DNA of 64,000 nt from Pseudomonas sp. BSw22131 (GCF_026810445.1 NZ_CP113949.1:1736001-1800000), one strand, 5' to 3'. Positions 47,437-56,611 are shown, counted from the first letter of the stretch. The notes: a model not told the origin generated them from the sequence alone. Made by a program: numbers and translations.

Positions 47437-47815
47437 GGCTTGATTGCTTTGAAGGACCATTGGCGGTATTCGGCCATGCGCTCGTTAAAGGCGATGATCA
47501 TCGTCCAGTTACGCCTGTGCCGCACCTGTTGCAGGCGCAGTGCCTGGATCAACTGCTCCTTCGGGTGTACGGCCCGGACCTGATGCCCAGCCAATTGCCT
47601 GTGCTGGTGTCGCAGTGGTCGAAGTATTACTTCATGCAGTTGATCCCGCCGGTGATGGTGGCCGGGCTTGTTGAGGATTGGTACTGGCCGCTGGAGTTGG
47701 ATCAGGTGGCGTTATAGAAGGCCCCGATGGCACGCGCCGTCAGCGTCGCAGTTGTTGCCTGAGTCATCGGGTGGAATGGGTCGGGCGATGCGAGCATTGC
47801 CCGCTGGGCGAGTAA
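47433..47815 (+). pseudogene. Collapsed FhuF-type ferric-siderophore reductase gene
   Basis: The open part (ATG 47433 to stop 47715) gives 94 residues resembling the N-terminus of FhuF-like proteins (LPVLVSQWSKYYFMQLIPPV). Right after it, one frame over, comes RRQRRSCCLSHRVEWVGRCE HCPLGE and a stop at 47813-47815. CC-x10-C-x2-C is exactly the 2Fe-2S motif that closes FhuF. A normal FhuF has about 250 residues, so the middle is deleted and the frame broken. The gene would have released iron from imported siderophores in the cytoplasm. Its start overlaps the kinase stop. Confidence 0.7.
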
Positions 47816-47822
47816 AAACCTC

Positions 47823-47898
47823 TGTAGCCAACTTGCTGGCGAGGCGTCTTGCGCGTTGAAACAGGAATGACGCCACGCGAATGAATTCGCGTCTACAG
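47823..47898 (+). repeat. REPIN (GCCAACTTGCTGGCGAGG type)
   Basis: TGTAGCCAACTTGCTGGCGA and the inverted CGCGAATGAATTCGCGTCTA are spaced as in the copies at 43233 and 44935. Confidence 0.75.
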
Positions 47899-48624
47899 AG
47901 TGGCGGGGATGCTGATGAGGCTGAGGACTTGGCCGTGCTGCATGCTGAACTGTGCTTCCAGCGTTTTGCCGGTGTGCCATTCGGGTGACAGATCGATCTT
48001 CAGACGCAGCCGGGCGGCACCTTCGTCGGACCATTCCAGCAGTTCGGCGTCATGGAAATAGAAGCGCTTGAGGACGAGGGGGTAAAGCGCTTTGAACAGG
48101 CTTTCCTTGAGCGAGAACGTGAGGGTGACGCACTGTGCGACCTGATCCTCGGGCGCAACGGCCATGCGCTCCAGCTCATCGGTAGTGAGTATTTCTGCCG
48201 CCAGTCGCGCTGCCCGCTCGTGGGTCAGCAGGTTTTCCGTGTCCATTCCCAGGCTGCGCCATTGCAGCGTGTTCGCCACGATGGCGGCGGCCCAGCCGGT
48301 GCTGTGGGTGATCGCGCCGCAGAGGTCTTCGGGCCAGACCGGCGCACGGTCTTCGCCAATCAGCGGCACGTGCACCCGGCCGTCGAGCCTGAGCATGGCC
48401 TCGCGTGCGCACAATCTGCCAGCGAGGTACTCGGTCTGACGCTTGGCGACCGAGCGCTGAATGCTGGCGGGCGGGTCAATCAGGCAGCGCTGAAAATCGC
48501 CCTCGGCCAATTGCGTCGGGTCAAAAGTGCCGCTGATCAGCACAGCGCCCGGAAGCGCTTGTGGCAGCGGCCAGTGAGATTGGAGTGCAGGGCAGCAGGC
48601 GGGAAGTTGGGTGGGCTGATTCAT
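47893..48624 (-). CDS. pcpS: 4'-phosphopantetheinyl transferase (EntD/PcpS type)
   Basis: With ATG 48624 (MNQPTQLPACC) the enzyme has 243 residues, matching P. aeruginosa PcpS (242). Family blocks are present: the KRQTEYLAGRLCAREAM region, ITHSTGWAAAIVAN, GMDTENL with the metal-binding Asp/Glu, and FSLKESLFKALYPL. It moves 4'-phosphopantetheine from CoA to carrier proteins of fatty acid synthesis and siderophore-type peptide synthetases. ATG 48633 or 48675 are possible starts. Its place beside a dienelactone hydrolase gene repeats PA1165-PA1166. Confidence 0.9.
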   Translation of the reverse strand: MNQPTQLPACCPALQSHWPLPQALPGAVLISGTFDPTQLAEGDFQRCLIDPPASIQRSVAKRQTEYLAGRLCAREAMLRLDGRVHVPLIGEDRAPVWPEDLCGAITHSTGWAAAIVANTLQWRSLGMDTENLLTHERAARLAAEILTTDELERMAVAPEDQVAQCVTLTFSLKESLFKALYPLVLKRFYFHDAELLEWSDEGAARLRLKIDLSPEWHTGKTLEAQFSMQHGQVLSLISIPATL

Positions 48625-48678
48625 GGGCCGCATTTTGCCGGGTGATGGCGGGGAAGTCATGTGTGACGAGAGCATGAA

Positions 48679-48770
48679 GTGTAGGAGTGCGCTTGCCGGC
48701 GAACAGATTGGATCAGACGACGGATAGGTATCAGATACACCGTCATCGCGGGCAAGCGCGCTCCTACACT
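48679..48770 (+). repeat. REPIN
   Basis: TGTAGGAGTGCGCTTGCCGG and, inverted, TCGCGGGCAAGCGCGCTCCT lie between two convergent/tandem minus-strand genes. Confidence 0.8.
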
Positions 48771-48784
48771 CGAGTGCGGTGCGG

Positions 48785-49591
48785 TTACATCGAAGAATTC
48801 TTCGAAAAGGCTTCTTTCAGGAATGCCTTCATGTCGGCCCAGGAACTCATGTCCGCCGCCTTGTTGTAGCCGATGTCCGGTCCGCCGTGCTCACCATGGC
48901 TGAGTTTGTCGGCGTCGGGGTTGGTGAAACCGTGTTTGGCGCCGTCGATGCCGACGAATTTGTAGTCAGCCTTGGCCGCGTCCATTTCCTTTTTGAAAAT
49001 GGCGACGTTCTCGGCGGTGACCATGGTGTCGCCGTTGCCATGCTCGACCAGAATTGGCGCCTTCACGCTGCCGGGTGTGGCGGGGGTGTCGGTAACCAGT
49101 GCACCGTGAAAGCTCACCACGCCGGCCAACGGTTCACCACGGCGTGCGGCGTCCAGCACGATCTTGCCGCCGAAGCAGTAGCCAATGGCGGCGATCTTGT
49201 CGGGGTTGGTCTCGGGCTGTTTCTTCAGTTGTTCAACGCCAGCGTCAAAGCGCTTGTTCGACGCGGCGCTGTCTTTCAAGGCTGCTTTCATGAAGGCCAT
49301 GGCGTCAGCCGGATGTTCGGTATTTTTGCCTTCGCCGTACATGTCGATGGCCATGGCGCTGTAGCCCAGCACAGCCAGATCGCGGGCGCGGCGCTTGGCA
49401 TAGTCATTCAGCCCCCACCATTCGTGGACGACCACGATGCCGGGCCTCGGGCCTTTGATCGCGTCGTCGTAGGCGTAGTAGCCCACCAGCTTGGTGCCGT
49501 CGGCGCTTTGATAGTCGATCTGTCGGGTTTTGACTTCCGCCTGGGCAAGGCCCGTCAGGCACATCATTGCGAGAGCAATCAACAACCGCAT
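48785..49591 (-). CDS. Dienelactone hydrolase family protein, secreted
   Basis: The 269-residue product (ATG 49591, AAGGAG 8 bases before) starts with a Sec signal peptide (MRLLIALAMMCLTGLAQAEV). The alpha/beta-hydrolase core shows PGIVVVHEWWGLNDYAKRRA, nucleophile Cys in GYCFGG, an Asp in VEHGNGDTMV and a His in KHGFTNP, the DLH triad. It probably hydrolyses lactones or esters in the periplasm. The true substrate is not known for this Pseudomonas subgroup. Neighbouring PPTase gives the same order as PA1165-PA1166. Confidence 0.9.
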   Translation of the reverse strand: MRLLIALAMMCLTGLAQAEVKTRQIDYQSADGTKLVGYYAYDDAIKGPRPGIVVVHEWWGLNDYAKRRARDLAVLGYSAMAIDMYGEGKNTEHPADAMAFMKAALKDSAASNKRFDAGVEQLKKQPETNPDKIAAIGYCFGGKIVLDAARRGEPLAGVVSFHGALVTDTPATPGSVKAPILVEHGNGDTMVTAENVAIFKKEMDAAKADYKFVGIDGAKHGFTNPDADKLSHGEHGGPDIGYNKAADMSSWADMKAFLKEAFSKNSSM

Positions 49592-49692
49592 GTTCAATCT
49601 CCTTCTTGTAAGGTCCGGGCGCAGTAGCCGTCTGGCGTTTGAGCCTAGACCATTGTGTGGTTAGAACTGGGACCACTTGCGGTACTTATGTG

Positions 49693-49731
49693 TTCAGCCC
49701 AGGTTCAGTTCACGTTCAGGAGGGGTTCAGC
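49693..49731 (+). promoter_or_regulatory. PhoP box: four GTTCAG direct repeats at 11-bp period
   Basis: GTTCAG occurs at 49693, 49704, 49715 and 49726, always 11 bp apart. Tandem GTTCAG with 5-bp spacers is the PhoP binding site I recall for P. aeruginosa oprH-phoPQ. It precedes the oprH-like start by about 60 bp. Confidence 0.85.
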
Positions 49732-49790
49732 GCAGGCTCCGTAGTCTGGCCCTGTATCCAAGAGGGCGCCTGGCGCCGGAGGACCTGCAC

Positions 49791-50222
49791 ATGCTTATAT
49801 CCAACAAGCTTTTCCTGGCGCTGGCCTTTCTCGGCAGCAGCGCGGCCGTCCAGGCGGCTGAAGGCAATGCTGATATTTCGCGCATCGACTACGGCAAGAG
49901 CAGCGAAAAGACCGACAGATCCGGCGGCGTGCGGCGCGGCCTCAGTGGCAGCAGTGCCAATGCGCTGGGCACGTGGGGCCAAAGCCTGAGCCAGCAGCAC
50001 ATTGACCACGCGTATTGCCTGAGTTTCGAAAACCTGTCTGCCACCTACAATGGCGTCAAGGTGCGTCAGGAAAACCAATTGGGCAGCTACGATGTCAGTC
50101 AGCCGCTGGCCAGTACGTCTAAACTGTTCGACGTCAGCGCACGGCAGGCATCTGCGCAGCAGGCCTCGCTCAGTTTGAGTCAGGGGCAAAACAGCTATTT
50201 GCCGAACCATCGCGTGTTGTAG
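49791..50222 (+). CDS. oprH: OprH-like outer membrane protein, truncated
   Basis: The 143-residue product (ATG 49791, GGAGGA before it) has a signal peptide (LFLALAFLGSSAAVQAAE). The mature N-terminus aligns with OprH: GTWGQSLSQQHIDHAYCLSF then ENLSATYNGVKVRQENQLGS YDVSQPL matches OprH GTWGIRAGQQ...ATYENISD...GNKLRQQNLLGSYD. After TSKLFD the similarity stops, and the frame ends 29 residues later. OprH has about 200 residues and an eight-stranded barrel, so roughly half the strands are missing. It heads the phoPQ operon behind a PhoP box. It may be a non-functional leader or a reduced variant. Confidence 0.7.
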   Translation: MLISNKLFLALAFLGSSAAVQAAEGNADISRIDYGKSSEKTDRSGGVRRGLSGSSANALGTWGQSLSQQHIDHAYCLSFENLSATYNGVKVRQENQLGSYDVSQPLASTSKLFDVSARQASAQQASLSLSQGQNSYLPNHRVL

Positions 50223-50275
50223 AGCGTCAGTAGTGAACCGTTTGAGAGGGGAATGCCTGTGCCTGGGAGTGCGTC

Positions 50276-50953
50276 ATGAAATTGCTGGTTGTCGAGGACG
50301 AGGCGTTGTTGCGCCACCATTTGCTGACGCGTCTGACTGAAAGCGGTCACGTGGTCGAAGCGGTGGCCAATGCCGAAGAGGCGCTGTATCAGGTGGGGCA
50401 GTTCAATCACGACCTGGCGGTCATCGATCTCGGGCTGCCGGGCATGGGCGGTCTGGATTTGATTCGCCAGTTACGCGCCCAGAACAAGGCGTTCCCTATT
50501 CTCATTCTGACCGCGCGCGGCAACTGGCAGGACAAGGTCGAAGGCCTCGCGTCCGGTGCCGATGATTACGTGGTCAAGCCGTTTCAGTTCGAAGAGCTGG
50601 AAGCACGACTCAACGCGTTGCTGCGTCGCTCCAGCGGTTTTACTCAGTCGACGATCATCGCCGGGCCGTTGATGCTGGACCTCAATCGCAAGCAGGCGGT
50701 GCTCGATGAGCAGCCGCTGGCGTTGACCGCTTATGAATACCGGATTCTCGAATACCTCATGCGCCATCATCAGCAAGTGGTGCCCAAAGAGCGCCTGATG
50801 GAGCAGTTGTACCCCGACGATGACGAGCGCGATCCGAACGTGATCGAAGTGTTGGTGGGCCGGTTGCGCCGCAAGCTCGAAGGGCCGGATGGCTTCAAAC
50901 CCATCGAGACCGTGCGCGGTCTGGGGTATCTGTTCACCGAGCGCTGTAAATGA
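50276..50953 (+). CDS. phoP: Response regulator PhoP
   Basis: The 225-residue OmpR-family regulator has a receiver with phospho-acceptor Asp51 in LAVIDLGLPGMGGLD and Lys in VVKPFQFEELEARL. Its winged-helix domain (LTAYEYRILEYLMRHHQQVV, DPNVIEVLVGRLRRKLEG) is of the PhoP type. With PhoQ it answers low Mg2+ and cationic peptides by changing the outer membrane. Position behind an oprH-like gene and GTTCAG repeats supports PhoP rather than a paralogue and implies autoregulation. Its stop overlaps phoQ by 4 bp. Confidence 0.93.
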   Translation: MKLLVVEDEALLRHHLLTRLTESGHVVEAVANAEEALYQVGQFNHDLAVIDLGLPGMGGLDLIRQLRAQNKAFPILILTARGNWQDKVEGLASGADDYVVKPFQFEELEARLNALLRRSSGFTQSTIIAGPLMLDLNRKQAVLDEQPLALTAYEYRILEYLMRHHQQVVPKERLMEQLYPDDDERDPNVIEVLVGRLRRKLEGPDGFKPIETVRGLGYLFTERCK

Positions 50954-52293
50954 TTCGTTCGCTTCGCCTGCGCTTGATGCTGGCCGCCGCGACCCTGGCG
51001 GTCATTTTCATGTTGTTGATGTTGCCGGCGTTGCAGAGCGCGTTCAGCCTGGCGCTCGAAAGCTCCATTGAAAAGCGTCTGGCCTCGGACGTGACGACGC
51101 TGATCTCTGCGGCGCGCGTCGAAGATGGTCGGCTGCTGATGCCCACGCTACTGCCCGGCGAGCAGTTCAGCCTGCCCGACAGCCGCTTGCTCGGTTACAT
51201 CTATAACCGTCAGGGCCAGTTGGTCTGGCGGTCACGCGCGAGCCAGGAAGAGGACATCGAGTACCATCCACGTTATGACGGCCGCGGCAACGAGTTCGCG
51301 AAAATCCGTGAAGACAACGGCGAAGAGTTCTTCGTGTATGACGTGGAAGTCAAACTGTTGGGTGGGCGTAACGCCGCGTTCAGCATCGTCGCGCTGCAAC
51401 CGGTGCGCGAGTATCAGGAGGTCATTTCGGGGCTTCGGGAAAAACTCTATTTCGGTTTCGGCGGCGCGTTGCTGGTGCTGCTGGCCTTGCTCTGGGTCGG
51501 TCTGACGTGGGGGCTGCGCTCCCTGCGGGGCATGAGTCAGGAACTTGATCAGGTCGAGGCCGGCTCGCGTGAAAGCCTCAGTGAAGAACACCCAAGCGAA
51601 TTGCTGCGCCTCACAGACTCGCTCAACCGGCTGTTGAGCAGCGAACGTGAGCAGCGCAGTCGTTATCGCGACTCCCTCGACGACCTGGCTCATAGCCTGA
51701 AAACTCCGCTGGCGGTGCTTCAGGGTGTTAGCGAAACCATCGCCAAACGCCCCGAAGACGTAGAGCAGGCGCGCATCCTGCAATCGCAGATCGAGCGCAT
51801 GAGCCAGCAGATCGGCTACCAGTTGCAACGTGCCAGCCTGCGCAAAAGCGGGCTGGTTCGCCATCACGTCAACCTCAAGCCAGTGGTGCAAAGCCTGTGC
51901 AACACGCTGGACAAGGTCTACCGCGACAAGCGCGTGAACGTGGTGCTCGATTTGCCGGAAGACTGTCAGGTGCAGATGGAGGAGGGCGCGTTGCTGGAGA
52001 TGCTCGGCAACCTGTTGGAAAACGCCTACCGCCTATGCCTGAGCGAGGTGCGCGTGAGCTGGACGGGGTCGATCATGGGCGACGAGCTTTGCATCGAGGA
52101 CGATGGCCCTGGCGTGCCGGAGAGCCAGCGCGCGCGGATTCTCGAGCGCGGCGAGCGGCTGGATCGGCAGAACCCGGGTCAGGGCATCGGCCTGGCGGTG
52201 GTCAAGGACATCATCGAAAGCTACAGCGCACGTCTGACGCTGGGGGATTCGAATCTGGGCGGCGCAGCGTTTCGTATTCACTTTCAGCTATAA
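50950..52293 (+). CDS. phoQ: Sensor histidine kinase PhoQ
   Basis: The kinase has 447 residues. Membrane helices lie at about 8-35 and 165-190. The periplasmic PAS-like sensor between them has an acidic patch (RASQEEDIEYHPRYDGRGNE and FAKIREDNGEEFF), which in PhoQ binds divalent cations. His248 in DDLAHSLKTPLAVLQ is phosphorylated. The ATPase part shows NLLENAYRLC, IEDDGPGVPE and GQGIGLAVVKDII. The length matches P. aeruginosa PhoQ (448). phoP overlaps upstream; a REPIN follows. Confidence 0.93.
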   Translation: MIRSLRLRLMLAAATLAVIFMLLMLPALQSAFSLALESSIEKRLASDVTTLISAARVEDGRLLMPTLLPGEQFSLPDSRLLGYIYNRQGQLVWRSRASQEEDIEYHPRYDGRGNEFAKIREDNGEEFFVYDVEVKLLGGRNAAFSIVALQPVREYQEVISGLREKLYFGFGGALLVLLALLWVGLTWGLRSLRGMSQELDQVEAGSRESLSEEHPSELLRLTDSLNRLLSSEREQRSRYRDSLDDLAHSLKTPLAVLQGVSETIAKRPEDVEQARILQSQIERMSQQIGYQLQRASLRKSGLVRHHVNLKPVVQSLCNTLDKVYRDKRVNVVLDLPEDCQVQMEEGALLEMLGNLLENAYRLCLSEVRVSWTGSIMGDELCIEDDGPGVPESQRARILERGERLDRQNPGQGIGLAVVKDIIESYSARLTLGDSNLGGAAFRIHFQL

Positions 52294-52309
52294 AAGCTAC
52301 CCGATCACC

Positions 52310-52398
52310 TGTAGGAGCGCACTTGCCCGCGATTGCGGTGCGTCATTCGACAGCTCGTTCATAGGCGGATTGCATTCGCGGGCAAGCGCGCGCCTACA
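52310..52398 (+). repeat. REPIN
   Basis: TGTAGGAGCGCACTTGCCCG and, inverted, TCGCGGGCAAGCGCGCGCCT, just after phoQ. Confidence 0.85.
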
Positions 52399-52548
52399 AG
52401 CGAGATGCCCAATCGCGGCGGAAACCCGCCACCCTCCCGGCAAAATCCTCGTCATTCGGCGGAATCCCGCCACCTCGCTCGCCCTTTTCCAGCTACCTTG
52501 ATGGGGTCATTGCTTAACTGGCGTGGCTCTGAAGGTTTTTTTTGAACA
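52399..52548. other. Non-coding stretch upstream of the dctA promoter
   Basis: No gene. It has two short direct repeats (GGCGGAA.CCCGCCACC at about 52417 and 52456) and should include the activator sites for the sigma-54 promoter that follows. Confidence 0.4.
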
Positions 52549-52564
52549 TGGCACGCAGCTTGCG
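52549..52564 (+). promoter_or_regulatory. Sigma-54 (-24/-12) promoter of dctA
   Basis: TGGCACGCAGCTTGCG fits the RpoN consensus TGGCAC-N5-TTGCW, with GG-N10-GC spacing. It lies 126 bp before the dctA ATG. dctA is a known RpoN/DctBD target in Pseudomonas. Confidence 0.8.
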
Positions 52565-52689
52565 GTAATGCGCAGAGGTCTGCACCGCGCAGCTCGACAA
52601 AACAAATCCCTCCAACGCAGGAGGGTTCGTACTTTAGGCGTCGTTGTGTCATTTGGATGATGCATGCCGATGCTCTTGAGGAAATTGCA

Positions 52690-54024
52690 ATGACGACTCG
52701 TCAGCCACTGTACAAATCCCTTTATCTCCAGGTAATCGTTGCGATCGTTATCGGTATCGCGCTCGGTCACTGGTATCCCGAAACCGCCGTGTCGCTCAAG
52801 CCTCTGGGCGACGGATTCATCAAACTGATCAAAATGGTCATCGCCCCGATCATCTTCTGCACCGTTGTCAGCGGTATTGCTGGCATGCAGAGCATGAAAT
52901 CGGTCGGCAAGACTGGCGGTTACGCCCTGCTTTACTTCGAAATCGTCTCCACCATCGCGCTGCTGATCGGCCTTGTCGTGGTCAACGTTGTGCAACCGGG
53001 CGCCGGCATGCACATCGACGTCACCACACTGGATGCGTCCAAAATCGCGGCTTATGTAACCGCCGGTAAGGACCAGAGCATCGTCGGCTTCATCCTCAAC
53101 GTGATCCCGAACACCATTGTCGGCGCGTTCGCCAACGGCGACATCCTGCAAGTGCTGATGTTCTCGGTGATCTTCGGTTTCGCCCTGCACCGCCTGGGTG
53201 CTTACGGCAAGCCGGTCCTGGACTTCATTGATCGCTTCGCTCACGTGATGTTCAACATCATCAACATGATCATGAAGCTGGCGCCACTGGGTGCGTTGGG
53301 CGCCATGGCGTTCACCATCGGTGCATACGGCGTGAGTTCGCTGGTGCAACTGGGTCAGCTGATGCTGTGCTTCTACATCACCTGCGTGCTGTTCGTGCTG
53401 GTGGTGCTGGGCGGTATCGCGCGCGCCCACGGCTTCAGCGTCATCAAGCTGATCAAGTACATCCGTGAAGAACTGTTGATCGTGCTGGGTACGTCGTCTT
53501 CCGAGTCGGCACTGCCACGCATGCTGATCAAGATGGAGCGTCTGGGCGCGAAGAAATCGGTCGTGGGTCTGGTGATCCCGACAGGCTACTCGTTCAACCT
53601 GGACGGTACTTCGATCTACCTGACAATGGCCGCCGTGTTCATCGCTCAGGCGACTGACACCCACATGGACATCACGCACCAGATCACCCTGTTGCTGGTG
53701 CTGCTGCTGTCGTCCAAAGGTGCTGCTGGCGTAACCGGTTCTGGCTTCATCGTACTGGCCGCCACCCTGTCGGCTGTCGGTCACCTGCCGGTTGCCGGTC
53801 TGGCGCTGATCCTGGGTATCGACCGTTTCATGTCCGAAGCACGCGCACTGACCAACCTGGTCGGTAACGCCGTCGCCACCCTGGTCGTTGCCAAGTGGGT
53901 GAAAGAGCTGGACGTGGACGTGCTGCAAGCCGAGCTGGCATCGGGTGGCCGTGCCATCGACGAAAACCGTCCGATGGACGACCTGGGTGTGGCTGAAGGC
54001 CCGGCGCCTGCCGGTCGTTCGTAA
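52690..54024 (+). CDS. dctA: C4-dicarboxylate:cation symporter DctA
   Basis: The 444-residue protein (ATG 52690, GAGGAA 6 bases before; the frame opens at 52657) belongs to the dicarboxylate/amino acid:cation symporter family. Landmarks: the serine-rich hairpin [13 protein letters not shown], the [20 protein letters not shown] motif and [20 protein letters not shown]. It imports succinate, fumarate and malate across the inner membrane. A -24/-12 promoter upstream implies RpoN-dependent activation, usually by DctB/DctD. A terminator follows. The order phoPQ ... dctA repeats PA1179-PA1183. Confidence 0.96.
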   Translation: MTTRQPLYKSLYLQVIVAIVIGIALGHWYPETAVSLKPLGDGFIKLIKMVIAPIIFCTVVSGIAGMQSMKSVGKTGGYALLYFEIVSTIALLIGLVVVNVVQPGAGMHIDVTTLDASKIAAYVTAGKDQSIVGFILNVIPNTIVGAFANGDILQVLMFSVIFGFALHRLGAYGKPVLDFIDRFAHVMFNIINMIMKLAPLGALGAMAFTIGAYGVSSLVQLGQLMLCFYITCVLFVLVVLGGIARAHGFSVIKLIKYIREELLIVLGTSSSESALPRMLIKMERLGAKKSVVGLVIPTGYSFNLDGTSIYLTMAAVFIAQATDTHMDITHQITLLLVLLLSSKGAAGVTGSGFIVLAATLSAVGHLPVAGLALILGIDRFMSEARALTNLVGNAVATLVVAKWVKELDVDVLQAELASGGRAIDENRPMDDLGVAEGPAPAGRS

Positions 54025-54069
54025 CACTCAAGCGGTGTCCATGACACCGCTGCTGCAGTCAATGAAAAG

Positions 54070-54092
54070 CCCGTCTTTGGACGGGTTTTTTT
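54070..54092 (+). terminator. Rho-independent terminator of dctA
   Basis: CCCGTC (54070-54075) pairs with GACGGG (54080-54085), followed by seven T. Confidence 0.88.
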
Positions 54093-54194
54093 GCTTTGGA
54101 GCTGACGAGGCTCCGGGGGCGGGCTCGACCGATTGCGGTGTGTCAGATATACCGATTCGCAGCCTCGCTCGGGCTCGTCAGCTCAGGGCATAAT

Positions 54195-54689
54195 TCACTC
54201 GACCCGCGTTTCGCCGCTGAATACCAGCACCTGACGACAACTGCGGCACAGGTAACGCCGGCCTTTTCTGACCAGCTTGTGGCGTTGCCCCGAAAAGGCG
54301 AACTCACCTGTCGGGCACGGGCAACGATAGATGTAGCGCATCACGCTGCGGCGCTGGATTTCATAGGTGTGGCAGCGGTTGGGCGGCAGCTCGTACACGC
54401 CGCGCATGATCAACTGCCATTCCTCGCCGTGGGGCGCGATGGTGCCGCCGAACAGCTGATGGGCAATCAGATGGGCGACTTCGTGGGGGACGGTCTGACG
54501 TAGAAAATCTTCAGTATTTTCGCGGTACAGCTGCGGATTGAAGCGCAGCAGGTTTTCGTGCAGGTGCGCGACGCCTGCTTTCTGCCCACGCAGCTTGAGG
54601 CTGACCACAGGCCGTTTGAAGGAGCGTTTGAAAAAATCTTCGGCTTGCTGATAGCAGGTTTCGACGCGGGTATTGAGTTGCTCGGGCAT
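54195..54689 (-). CDS. sprT: SprT-like zinc metalloprotease-fold protein
   Basis: The 164-residue protein has the SprT layout: a zinc metallopeptidase motif HEVAH at 69-73 (TVPHEVAHLIAHQLF, with HGEEW nearby for the third ligand) and a C-terminal zinc ribbon (YRCPCPTGEF and YLCRSCRQ). Eukaryotic SPRTN relatives cut proteins cross-linked to DNA; the bacterial role is not settled. It is convergent with dctA, about 100 bp from its terminator. Confidence 0.92.
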   Translation of the reverse strand: MPEQLNTRVETCYQQAEDFFKRSFKRPVVSLKLRGQKAGVAHLHENLLRFNPQLYRENTEDFLRQTVPHEVAHLIAHQLFGGTIAPHGEEWQLIMRGVYELPPNRCHTYEIQRRSVMRYIYRCPCPTGEFAFSGQRHKLVRKGRRYLCRSCRQVLVFSGETRVE

Positions 54690-54785
54690 GTTTCATCAGT
54701 CTCCAGAGCTGGCGAGTATGCCGCAAAGACTGGGGATCCCGAAAACTGAAGCTGCCGAATGGTCATTGGCTCGACGCTTTTCTCC

Positions 54786-54875
54786 TGTAGAAGCGCGCTT
54801 GCCCGCGATGGAGGTGTGCCAGTCTATAAATGCATCACAGGCATACAGGATTCGCGGGCAGGTGGGCTCCTACAG
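54786..54875 (+). repeat. REPIN
   Basis: TGTAGAAGCGCGCTTGCCCG and the partly diverged inverse TTCGCGGGCAGGTGGGCTCC, between the Yip1-family gene end and the sprT start. Confidence 0.75.
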
Positions 54876-54917
54876 GGTTGCGTCCAAAAGATGTCTGTAC
54901 CCGGGAGGCAATTGGGG

Positions 54918-55520
54918 TCAAGGGGTGTACTGGGGCCCAACCCCGATGCCCCACAGCACCACGGTAAAGGCCATGATCGCCACCAGCACCACCAGTCCCA
55001 CCGCCAGCACCGAGCTTGAAAACATGAAGCCTTCGTCTGCGGGGATATTCATGAACAGCGGCAACCCTACGTACAGCAGGTAAACCGTGTAGCAGACCGC
55101 CGCCAGCCCGGCCATCATGCCCAGCCACATGTGCGGGTACAGCGCCGCCAGGCCGCCAATGAACAGTGGGGTGGCGGTGTAGGTCGAGAACGCCACGCAA
55201 CTGGCCAGGGTTGGCGAGGCATCGTAAGTACGCGCCATCCAGTGAATGAACCCGCCCATGACCGCAACGCCAGCGAGCATGGCGATGTACGACATGAGCG
55301 CCATCCAGCCGGCACTCTCGAGGGTCAGCAGCACGGGCGCACGATCGCTGATGACCCAACCGCTCTGCGTCATGCCGACGAAGGCGGAAATGGGCGGTAT
55401 CGCCGCCAGGATCAACGTGTGAGTGAGGTACATGCGGCTGATGCTTTGTTCTTTTTCGCCACGTATCTCCAGCCATTCTTGATCGGGGTGCGTGAACAGC
55501 CCCAGGACGTGATGGATCAT
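54918..55520 (-). CDS. Yip1-family inner-membrane protein
   Basis: The product has 200 residues with ATG 55520 (AGGAGA before it). It has about five hydrophobic helices (around 34-52, 72-95, 108-130, 133-155 and 168-192) and a short N-terminal cytoplasmic part (MIHHVLGLFTHPDQEWLEIR). TYTATPLFIGGLAALYPHMW with its Pro in the third helix is a Yip1-domain trait. Bacterial Yip1 proteins have no known function. The gene is divergent from ttcA, with about 235 bp between. Confidence 0.82.
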   Translation of the reverse strand: MIHHVLGLFTHPDQEWLEIRGEKEQSISRMYLTHTLILAAIPPISAFVGMTQSGWVISDRAPVLLTLESAGWMALMSYIAMLAGVAVMGGFIHWMARTYDASPTLASCVAFSTYTATPLFIGGLAALYPHMWLGMMAGLAAVCYTVYLLYVGLPLFMNIPADEGFMFSSSVLAVGLVVLVAIMAFTVVLWGIGVGPQYTP

Positions 55521-55754
55521 GCAGGTTCTCCTCGGCGTGCTATGCAGTGTGAAGACAGCAAGCTCATCTTCGAGTATAGAAGCCACACACCCCTTGAAAC
55601 CTGAGCCTTAGAGTCATTAGGACCTTCACGTCCTCTGCTAATAGCGCTGAGCGATCAAAGCGCGCAATCCATCCGCATGGCCATTACCAGGCCAAACGTT
55701 TGTGCGTAAAATGCCGGCTTTTTCCAGAGTCATCGCGAGCGGATCCCAGCAGCC

Positions 55755-56579
55755 ATGAGCACCCTTTCAGTCAATCAGAACAAACTGCAGAAGCGTCTGC
55801 GCCGGCTTGCGGGCGAGGCCGTGGCCGATTTCAACATGATTGAGGAGGGCGACAAGGTGATGGTCTGCCTGTCCGGCGGCAAGGACAGCTACACGTTGCT
55901 CGACGTGCTGATGCACTTCCAGAAAGTCGCGCCGATCTCGTTCCAGATCGTTGCCGTCAACATGGATCAGAAACAGCCCGGCTTTCCTGAGCATGTCCTG
56001 CCCGCTTACCTGGAAGCGCTGGGGGTCGATTACCACATCGTCGAGAAGGACACCTATTCGTTGGTCAAGGAATTGATCCCGGAAGGCAAAACCACGTGTT
56101 CACTGTGCTCGCGCTTGCGCCGCGGCACGCTGTACACCTTTGCCGATGAAATTGGCGCGACCAAGATGGCGCTCGGGCATCACCGCGACGACATCGTCGA
56201 AACCTTCTTCCTCAATATGTTCTTCAATGGCTCGCTAAAGGCCATGCCGCCGAAACTGCGCGCCGACGATGGCCGCAACGTGGTGATCCGGCCTTTGGCG
56301 TACTGCGCCGAGAAGGATATCCAGGCGTATTCGGACCTCAAGCAATTCCCGATCATCCCGTGCAACCTGTGCGGCTCTCAGGAAAACCTGCAGCGGCAGG
56401 TGGTCAAGGACATGTTGCAGGAGTGGGACCGCAAAACCCCGGGCCGTACCGACAGCATTTTCCGTAGCCTGCAAAACGTCCAGCCCTCGCAGTTGGCGGA
56501 CCGTAACCTGTTCGATTTCACCAGCCTGCGGATCGACGAAACAGCCGCTTCGCGGTTTGTGAAGGTGGTGAATGTTTAA
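55755..56579 (+). CDS. ttcA: tRNA 2-thiocytidine(32) synthetase TtcA
   Basis: The 274-residue enzyme carries the PP-loop SGGKDS at 40-45 (adenylation of C32) and two CxxC pairs, CSLC and CNLC, that hold the [4Fe-4S] cluster of Ttc[21 protein letters not shown] is also characteristic. It thiolates cytidine 32 in some tRNAs in the cytoplasm. The length is usual for the family. It stands alone, followed by a REP-like pair. Confidence 0.96.
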   Translation: MSTLSVNQNKLQKRLRRLAGEAVADFNMIEEGDKVMVCLSGGKDSYTLLDVLMHFQKVAPISFQIVAVNMDQKQPGFPEHVLPAYLEALGVDYHIVEKDTYSLVKELIPEGKTTCSLCSRLRRGTLYTFADEIGATKMALGHHRDDIVETFFLNMFFNGSLKAMPPKLRADDGRNVVIRPLAYCAEKDIQAYSDLKQFPIIPCNLCGSQENLQRQVVKDMLQEWDRKTPGRTDSIFRSLQNVQPSQLADRNLFDFTSLRIDETAASRFVKVVNV

Positions 56580-56611
56580 GGCCGAGTACGCCGGTTGATG
56601 CGCCGCAAAAC

